DNA of 64,000 nucleotides from Zoroaster sp. YZ-2022 (Eukaryota; Echinodermata; Asteroidea; Forcipulatida; Zoroasteridae). The DNA lies in the NCBI GenBank assembly GCA_029582265.1, contig CM055831.1, positions 22,582,682 through 22,646,681 of the forward strand, given 5' to 3'. This document shows, piece after piece, positions 55,800-64,000 of this stretch. Position numbers and translations under genes: made by a program. The first letter of the stretch is position 1. Every line of letters starts with the position of its first letter. The notes under the pieces were generated by a model. It had not been told where the DNA came from, did not search any database, and worked only from the letters and a program-made list of their open reading frames with translations.

Positions 55800-56609
55800 A
55801 TGCAGGTGACAATTACTACTACCCTGGTTTTGGCTCTGATGTACGTAAAGGTGGTGTTGGCTACAGCACAACTGGAAGAGGAAGTGTCTTGTCATTCATG
55901 TTGCTCCATTCCCGCTGGAATGCCAGGAACACCTGGGATACCCGGAAACCATGGACCCTACGGACCCATTGGACCCAAGGGAGATGCGGGGTCTCCTGGT
56001 GTTGGCGTACCTGGGGTGAAGGGAGACAAGGGATCAGACGGATTGATGGGTGAACCAGGTGCTACAGGAGAACGTGGCTTGAAGGGAGAGCAAGGTGTCG
56101 GTCAGCCAGGAAAACAAGGACATCAAGGATTGCCTGGGTTGGCTGGTTTGAAGGGAGAGAGTGGGGTCCCTGGACCAGCTGGGCTGCAGGGACAAAAGGG
56201 GGAATTTGGAATACGTACAAGACGTCCTGCATTCACTGTGGTGAAAAAAACCTTCAGCTCTTCAGTCAACTCTGTACATTTTCCATTTGATGATGCAATC
56301 TTTAGAGAGGAAGGTACAGACTTTGACCTGTCCAACGGCACATTCACGTGTAACGTCTCTGGGACATACGTATTTATGTTTTCATTCTGTAAAATAAGCA
56401 CTTCATCTGCGTTGTATGTTTTGTTGATGAAGAATGATCAATACATTGTTAGTGCACAGGCGAGTGGGACTGGGTATAAACAAGTGAGCAACAGTGCGGT
56501 TGTTTCGCTGCAGCAGGGAGATCGTGTGTACGTAACTGTATCGGGTGGTGTGCATAGTAGCGATTTACATTACATTTCATTTACTGGTTTCCTGTTGTAC
56601 AAAAATTAG
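55800..56609 (+). CDS. Secreted collagen-like C1q-domain protein, gene B
   Basis: 269 residues, same plan as gene A: signal peptide about 1-23, Cys cluster at 31/34/35, Gly-X-Y stretch about 40-137 and C1q head to the end with [17 protein letters not shown] and [10 protein letters not shown]. About 13 of the first 140 residues differ from gene A, against roughly 38 of the last 130, including two single-residue gaps and one insertion. The changes cluster around residues 147-170, 200-210, 219-228 and 246-260, which correspond to loops and strand edges of the jelly-roll head; the core strands are invariant. The acceptor TTCTTATTTAG immediately precedes the ATG, as in A. Confidence 0.93.
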   Translation: MQVTITTTLVLALMYVKVVLATAQLEEEVSCHSCCSIPAGMPGTPGIPGNHGPYGPIGPKGDAGSPGVGVPGVKGDKGSDGLMGEPGATGERGLKGEQGVGQPGKQGHQGLPGLAGLKGESGVPGPAGLQGQKGEFGIRTRRPAFTVVKKTFSSSVNSVHFPFDDAIFREEGTDFDLSNGTFTCNVSGTYVFMFSFCKISTSSALYVLLMKNDQYIVSAQASGTGYKQVSNSAVVSLQQGDRVYVTVSGGVHSSDLHYISFTGFLLYKN

Positions 56610-57820
56610 AAAACCGGAAAACAATAACAGAAATCAACAAAAATCATAGCAAAAATACCAAATTTTAAAATGCGACCAATCAGAGAAGCACGGAAGCTTA
56701 ACTCAATAATACCCTCAAAATACTTGGTGGAATTGTTAATATGCCAATTATGCCCAAACTGAATCTAATATAAATATTTGGAGTTGATCGAAGGGAAATC
56801 GAAGCTTTTACAACACGAACAAGTTTCAGCATTTATAGGCAAATTCAAATAAGCTGGGCAAAATGTAATAAAATAATCCTGAACGAATATGTACAGATTT
56901 AAGAAGTCTATGACTTTAGATGTGTTTGACATTCTTATAACATTTTGCTTAAAGACGGTATTTCCCTTGCTTTTTGCTATTTTACCGGAATGTTCTAATT
57001 TTTTCTTGGACCGTTGCTAATTTACTTGTGTGAAGTAAAAACAAATATGATACAAGTGTATCGTTCACAAATTACTCGTGAGACTGAGCATGGTTTTATA
57101 ATATGTCCCGTAATGAATGTATGACTGGTCCAGTCATAAAATCATTTCGGCACTTATTTCTTAAACCAAACTTCTAACCATTATTTTGTTATAAGCTCAT
57201 TTAAAAATATTTAGTTTCCTTTCTAAAAGAACAATTAGCTATGATCCAATTAACATAAAATTCCCACTAAAGATTCATTCGCGTGACTTGAAAATAAATA
57301 TATATTTAATGTATAGGCTATTCATGCATATCGTTTCTGGCGATGATTAGAGCACATTAATCGAAGACGCTATGCTTCTCCCCCGAACCGCATTCTCACT
57401 TAGCGACAGTTGAAATGCGAGTTGTTCTTTTCAGAACAGGTACCTCACTCAGCGATTGCTGGGATAAACAAATGTTACTGCAAACTGAAACGATATCAAT
57501 ACTCTACAATGCAAAGCCTTAAATCTTATGTAGCCATGCAAATAGAGCTATTAGATTTTAGTAGGAAAATCTTGAACCCCTCAATAGTATAGGCAAACAA
57601 ATCAATTCTTAGTATGATACCAATGTATACTAGGTCTGGAAATTATTATGACACAAATAATCTAACAATTTTAGTTAACAAAGTGCGCTCTTTTATAAAC
57701 TATTATGAAGGCAATGCAGTTTTTATTAGAAAATGAGCTGAAGTTAGTTTCCTTACTAGAAATGAACGCACATAAATACATTAAATCAAAACTATACTTT
57801 GTTTAAGCAACGAGACTCTC
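56610..57820. other. 3' flank of C1q gene B, non-coding
   Basis: Collinear with 38060-39690 minus the A insertions. 57380-57490 is a degraded copy of the GGTTC-TTTTCAGAACC repeat. Confidence 0.6.
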
Positions 57821-57822
57821 TG

Positions 57823-57952
57823 CCCTGCAAAAACGGAGGTGTTAAAATAACACTAGTGGTGTCAACTTTATTCTTTCATGGTGTTTATATTGTGCGAGTT
57901 GCCTAATATAAACACCAACGGTGTAGTTTTTAACACCACAGTTTTTGCAGTG
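57823..57952. mobile_element. 130-bp palindromic MITE (B only, opposite orientation)
   Basis: Ends CCTGCAAAAACGGAGGTG and, inverted, CACTGCAAAAACTGTGG. Interior as in 38895-39024, reversed. The A site near 39690 lacks it. Flanks are less tidy than in A and the TA duplication could not be confirmed. Confidence 0.8.
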
Positions 57953-58138
57953 TGTCTACATTTACACAAAAGCATATAAACCCGAGATTAATCTATGATT
58001 TTGCCTTAGATCTAGACCCGCCTTGATTGTTTCCAGATGAAGTGCACCTTAGAAGTTTTGTGTAATCATTAATATCATTATCATGTATTAATTACGCTTT
58101 AACTGTGTATTTAGCCATCCATGGGCATGTATCTCTTT

Positions 58139-58345
58139 CAGGCCCGTACTCTGAATTTCTGATGAGGGGTGAGCAGCTCTAACATACGGACAGCAGAACG
58201 TGGTGTAATCACCATCTTTTATGAACTGCTCATCAACAAATGATAAGAAAAAAACATTGTTTTCGAAAAAGTGGACCTCGGTAGTATTTGGAGGAGGTGG
58301 GGTGTGCACGCCCCCTTCGCACACCCCCTCCCCTACGGTTACGGG
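58139..58345. mobile_element. Possible MITE with CAGGCCCGTA ends, shared by A and B
   Basis: CAGGCCCGTACTCTG at the left and, inverted, CAGGCCCGTAACC at the right, about 207 bp. Present in A as 39878-40313, where the hAT MITE has inserted into it. No clean target duplication was found. Confidence 0.45.
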
Positions 58346-58995
58346 CCTGTCTTGCACTATTATAATGCTTCTTTAATATGATTGCAAAATAAGCATGAAA
58401 ACTGAGTGTAATAAATGTTGAAGACAATTATACAGATATATGCAATAAAATAAAGCTTATGCAGTGAACAAAACATATCAAAATACCAAGTGTTTTGCAT
58501 TAAGAAATTTGTTGGTGATCTCTCGAGAGGTTCGTTCGATTTGTTTTATTTTCATCGACTATCCTTTTTTGTTTTCGGAAGAGGCTGACAGGGCTCTAAA
58601 AAGTGTGGAATGCATGTCCCTCAATGTAAAATCAATCGGCGCCAATGGACGTCGGAAATGGGGATGGTTAATTCTTGTTAATTCTAATGGCTGTAGATCC
58701 GCCTTTGTGCGAGTGCGTAGCCGCTGATGGGGGCCCACAACGAAATTTTCTCGACTCTGGTTGCTCTCTGGTGTGTTCTGACCGCTTTATGAATATTTTT
58801 GTTGTTGCAAAAAAAAAAAGGTAATTTAATCCTCACAAGTCAAAATATCCCAACATATTTAGTGATTTTTATTTATTTATGGGTGAACAAAAAGTGTGTA
58901 GGGAATTTTTTTAAATGGAGGGGACATGCCCATGCCCCGCCCCTCCCCCGTTCCTCACAGATCAACACCTTCTTTAGCCTATTAGCGCACAACAT

Positions 58996-61900
58996 TGTAA
59001 TGCTTTTGTTTTTTCAAGCCCGATATTGTCGCATATGGGGGGGCGGTTTGTAAAAAAAGTTCTAAGGCAGGGAGGAGGGTGATTGTCATTTGACAAAAAC
59101 ACTTTATTGCGGTTGAGCGTCATGTCTTGTATTGAAGTAATCGTTGGTGCAAAATGCATTAATTATTTATCATTAGATTATTACATTTTGGTATAAATAA
59201 TTAAAACGTAATTGAAACGTAGGATTGTTGAGTCTACGTTTGAAATTCTGCTGATATTGCGTCCAGAATGTCTATGAAGAAGGGTTGGGGGTATTCGACA
59301 ACTGTGGTAGATTCCAGGCCTGACCGTGTGGATGACGCTATCACTTTTTCTTAATAATTGTTATGTTAACACGATCCGAAATCAGTCCAACTTAGTGTTT
59401 ACGTGGCTGTAGTGAATGCCTACATGGAGGAGGGACGGGATTCAGAGGACGGCGGTGCCAGCATGTTGGTCGAATTGGCACCCCCGTGAAATACAGCTGA
59501 GGAGAGGACAGTCTTGGGGGAAGACTTGGCTGCAAGTTTACGTCTGTACACGAGTGGAATCGGATTCAAGATCAGCGATTGACATGACCTACACTTGAAC
59601 TTCAGAACACAAGCTAAAATGGCAAGTTTATTTATAACCAATGCTTACATGTATATCAGAAGGTCGGTTTCAATCATATTTTGATCATTTCAAAGAACTT
59701 CCTCCATGATAATAACAACAAACATAAACAGGAAGTAGTCACCGCGGGTCACGTGGTCACAAAAGAGTGACCAATGAGAGCTCAGAGGGTACTTACCAGC
59801 GTGTACCATCTTCTTTTCCGCAGGATACAGACCTCGTGGTCGTGGCCACGGGCTGTGTTAATTTCTCATTTTGTTTAACCTCTTTGGAAAATGAATTTTA
59901 TTACTCTATGCTTGGGTGTATAATATGTGCGCAAACTCCTTTTAGGGAGATGATAATTATTGGTGGGAGGGACATTGTCATTGGCCGTCACCGTCACAAA
60001 TATTGGGGAGGGGGGGGAACCACACACAACCCCCCTGATCACCGCCCATGCTTATTAGGTTGTCAATCATTGATTCAAAGATTTCATTCTTTCTCAGATC
60101 AGAAGGGATGAGTAGCTACAATTGCGGCGGGAAAATGTCGCCCTCGGAGAAATCGCTGTCAAGTATGATGAAGCTAAATATTATATGTAGTAAACACATT
60201 GCTGTAGCTATGTAAATATTCATCAGGAAACTCGTTTTAGACCACGGGTACCCCGGTACTCTCAGGCGCATTCTGGTGCATTTTAATCGTATATCTGACA
60301 TAATTACGTAGTAGCAAGTTTTACACAAATAATATGCATAACTGCACAAGGCAAATATATTAGTGTCCCTTCCACGATAAACATTTGGGGTGTAGGGGAC
60401 ATTCCCTTCCCCCGATTGCCACCCATGGCTTCACCTCTAAAGAACAAAGTTTTGCCCACGGGATCTGACGAGTGCGGCACACTACACAGCCTTGGTGAAG
60501 GCTTGTTACATGTCTACGGAAGCGTATTGCTGCTACCTAAAAAATCGTACCAATTAAGAAGTACATATAATATACGAGATAATAAGTCGTACGTATACGA
60601 GATAATAACTCGTATGTACGAGATAATAACTCGTACGTACGAGATAAAAACTCGTACATACGATATTCTGAATGTTTGTTTCTATTAATGATTATGATTA
60701 TTATGCCGACACATGAGGACAACTGTTTTCTTCTCGGCCTTATGATATAAAGTTGTGTACATGAAATGGTTCTAACCATAGGAAACTCCCTCGATTTGAA
60801 AAACTAAAGATACTTGTCACAAAATTCGTCAGCATGAGTTTGTCCAATCAGTTTTGGTAGTTGGTAGCTAATTAAAGCTCATGAGAGGACTTTCTCAATT
60901 TGCATATCTTCATTCAGATAAAGTAAACATACTCGTAGAAGCAGTTTTGCCTGCATAACCAGTGTTGTATAATATTCCCTTTAAACATTGTATAAATGAA
61001 GGTTTGAACCAAGAGAAATCTGGGCTTCTACTTCCTTGTGTCTGAGGATGGAAATATTGGTTTTGTCATTAATTTGAGACTTTGGGAATAATAAAATGTT
61101 ATCACTGAACCAACAGAGAATTAGTTTCCGTAATAGTGTCAAAAGTTCGAGGTTATAAAAACAAAATCGGAAAAACAAGCTTGAATTTACTTTCTGTTAA
61201 CGATGCTCCATTTGATCAAGTGCCAATAATTGTTCTCTTGTAAAAGTTCCATGTATATTACACATGTACATTTAGCTCCACCTCCAAAGAACGAAACAGA
61301 TGTGCTTTCATTGAACCAATCACAAGAAAGCAAATAGATTGTGAGTCACATGTCATGGATCGTCAAAAATGTAAAATTTGTCGCTGATTTCTGGTCCCTG
61401 GGAGAATGCAAACATGTGTTTCTTAAAATCTTGGATCTCTGCCCATGGATGTAATGTCAAATGATAGAGAAGCCTTTGAACAATGGCTACATTTTTGGTA
61501 ATCTCGAATAGGCCTAAATTATCAGAGTTTTCGTTTGATATTATCAAACATTCCTGAAAACTGTCCGTCCGAAGCGCTATCATTTTAGTAAAATTAGTTT
61601 TACAATTATTTCCCAAATGAATTTTCGACTTCAAAAGACAAAATTCCCACATGAGCATGAATGAAAAAATAAGGAATGGCAATTTTCTCTACGACGAAAT
61701 TATTTCTTAGGATGATTGATACTTGTACCAACTTTACACTAAGTGAGTTTTTAGATAATAATTTGTTAATTTGATAATCATAATTACCAATGCTGTACTT
61801 TTCTTTTAATGAAATAATTTCTTGACTGAATTATCCGGGTGACTTCATGAGACAAAAATTGCACAACGAAACAATGTAATTATCAGGACTGAATTAGCTT

Positions 61901-64000
61901 TGCATAGCTGAAACATAGCCTATGTATGATTTGCATTAGCACCATGTAAATTCTCTAATGTTGTAAAAAAGAAAGTGGTTCATTAGTGGTTCATAATAGT
62001 GGTTGACATCTCGACGTTTCGATCAGTATTCTCTGATCGTCTTGAAGTGAAAACGACTACGCACACTTTCTCCAGGATTCAGCCTCAAGTTTCCCACCTT
62101 CGTGTTTCACCAAGCTAATCATCCTGCATCTCTGTATCCCCCTCATACGATCACAAAAGCAGTTCTAGCCTCCTCAAGAGTCTAGCATTCTTCTGAAGAC
62201 AATCAGAGCATACTGTACGCAACGTTCAGTTGTAAACCACCGGTTCTTCTCAGAACCACTACAATTTATATAACTCATTAGAGGATTTTCATAGTGCTAC
62301 CATTAAACCTTCATTGGACAATAGTTTGAAACTTTCTCAATTTGTTGTTTAATGCATATCTTCATTCAGATAGAGTAAACATACTCGTAGAAGCAGTTTT
62401 TCCAATGTTGTACATTCCCTTTCAATATTGCACAAATGAAGGTTTGAACCAAGAGAAATCTGTGCTTCTACTTTCTTGTCTCTGAGGATGGAAATACTGG
62501 TTTTGTCATTAATTTGAGACTTTGGGGAAAAATAAAATGTTATCACTGAACTAACAGAGAATTAGTTTCCGCAATAGTGTCAAAAGTTCGAGGTTATAAA
62601 AACAAAATCGGAAAAACAAACTTGAATTTACTTTCTGTTGACGATGCTCCATTTGATCAAGTGCCAATATCTGTACACTGTAAACCTACATGTGTATAAG
62701 ACATGTACATTTAGCTCCACCTCCCAAGAACGAACCGATCACAAGGATCAAGGAAATGGATTGTGAGAGTCACATGTCTGTTTGGATGTAATAAAAAAAT
62801 AATTAAATTTGTCGTTGACTTCAGGTTCGTGGGAGAATGCAAACATGTGTTTCTTAAAATCTTGGATCTCTGCCCGTGGATGTAATGGCAAATGATAGGG
62901 AGGCCTTTAAAGGATGCTGGTCTCGAATAGTACATTAACTCTACTTCGCAAGAACAGATGAACTCATTGAACCAATGAGTGACCGCTCTCGTTTATCATT
63001 GTTAATTACCAATTAATTCATGTTCAAAGTGCAAGCTTTTTCATGGATTCACAGTCTCTCCATAAATTATTTATAACCCGACGCGGAGAATTTCATCAAG
63101 CTATATGTGAGAAACATGTTAATTTCCCAACATAACCGATGATTAGTGTTTAAATATTTATTTATATAAATGTTTTGGGTGGTGGCTTTGGAAAAATGTT
63201 TGTTCGAGCCTGTATTAACTGTTATGTCCTCTTGTAAATAATCCTTTACCAAGACTGGTAACAAGTCTATATGTTCATGAATAAAGATGTTATATACATG
63301 TAGGCTAAATGATTACGTGTTCATGCAAATATTTATCCTAGTTTAAAGAGCCATGATGGTGAAAGTGAGTTTTCATTGTTATATTGTGACGTATTGTATG
63401 CTGAGCGTATGATTGGCTAGAGTTTAGGTGCGTCTGCAGTGGGGCTTGAAACTAAACAACATTCCGACTGCTTGAATCGGTATGCAGCTGCTTCGATAAT
63501 GTAAAATTTAGCGATGCTTTGCCTACATTTCTAATAAGATTTTAGGTCAAGTTCAGCCCTGAAAAACCGTGAGTATTACTATTTCATGATATATAATTAC
63601 ATTTGATAACAGATTATTTAGTGAGATTTTATAATCATTTTTGGTTGATAATGTAAAGACTATGTCTGAGGTCAGTTTATATAATGGACAGACTACCAAT
63701 ATGTACCACTGTTACTTGAGTTTTGCAAGTTTATAGAAATCATTTCGGTTTGCGGTAACACATATGTTTATCTAAACTATCGCGGAGCTGAGGTTCTAAA
63801 AAGAACCTTGTCGCCCAACTCGTATCTCGACTGTCGCTAAAGTGAGATTGTGGTTCAAGGGAGAAGCAATATCGTGCAACTCCCTGAACCATATTTCTCA
63901 CTTAGCGATAGTTGAGAAATAATTGCCCGGAGAGTAACCCGTGAAGTCCCCATGGTTCTCCCTGAACTCCATTCTCACTTAGCGATAGTTGAGAAACGAG
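58996..64000. other. Block B non-coding tail, to the window end
   Basis: Collinear with 45270-50357 and 50829-50900. No gene supported. It includes the hairpin array at 60573-60661 and the old internal duplication (60905-61520 with 62350-62960). The window ends inside a GGTTC-TTTTCAGAACC repeat. Confidence 0.6.

Larger units (their letters stand above)
52239..64000. repeat. Block B of the C1q tandem duplication
   Basis: Collinear copy of block A running off the right end. Private insertions: the 273-bp Tc1-like MITE at 55323-55595 and the 130-bp MITE at about 57823-57952. By eye non-coding identity to A is about 95-97%. Confidence 0.88.

Overview
This is a repeat-rich animal nuclear window with about 38-40% GC by impression. 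It holds single-exon rhodopsin-type GPCR genes in a duplicated array, two collagen/C1q-domain genes with spliced 5' UTRs, tRNA-derived SINEs, a modular foldback transposon and many MITEs. That mix suggests a marine deuterostome invertebrate, most likely an echinoderm: lineage-expanded GPCRs and Tu-like foldback elements are both known from sea urchins. Amphioxus or hemichordate is not excluded, and no gene here fixes the species.

Left half (1-33,427): a GPCR array. Intact receptors lie at 572-1573, 6692-7684 and 25460-26461, and a broken one runs from 32921 into an assembly gap (33428-33927, exactly 500 N). The first and third units are nearly identical over about 3.3 kb, including a tandem array of a tRNA D-arm/A-box sequence (3291-4506; 27838-28235). 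Inserted in or between the units are: a 1,190-bp foldback element with a 6-bp target duplication (4513-5702); a 1,020-bp TTAA-flanked element carrying a THAP domain (8060-9079); an 81-bp satellite (14612-15605) that looks derived from the end of a TTAA MITE; a multi-exon transposase-like gene with a chromo-barrel/Tudor-knot module and a zinc knuckle (18384-22368); and the 3' end of a non-LTR retrotransposon (29243-29960).

Right half (33,928-64,000): two long homologous blocks in tandem, A (from 33935) and B (from 52239). Each has a 73-bp satellite, a TATA-type promoter, a non-coding first exon, an intron of about 1.1-1.4 kb and a one-exon secreted C1q-domain collagen. A and B act as each other's empty-site controls. 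Six insertions are private to A, among them a 4.17-kb element with inverted arms of about 460 bp around a decayed XPG/FEN1-like gene. Two insertions are private to B. Target duplications of TA, 3 bp, 8 bp and 16 bp can be read directly at most of these sites.

The most biologically interesting signal is the divergence pattern. Non-coding flanks of the C1q genes differ by only a few percent and the collagen halves by about 9% of residues, but the globular C1q heads differ by nearly 30%. The two divergent GPCR copies likewise concentrate their differences in TM3, TM4, ECL2 and TM5. Both patterns fit diversifying recognition proteins. All identities were counted by eye.
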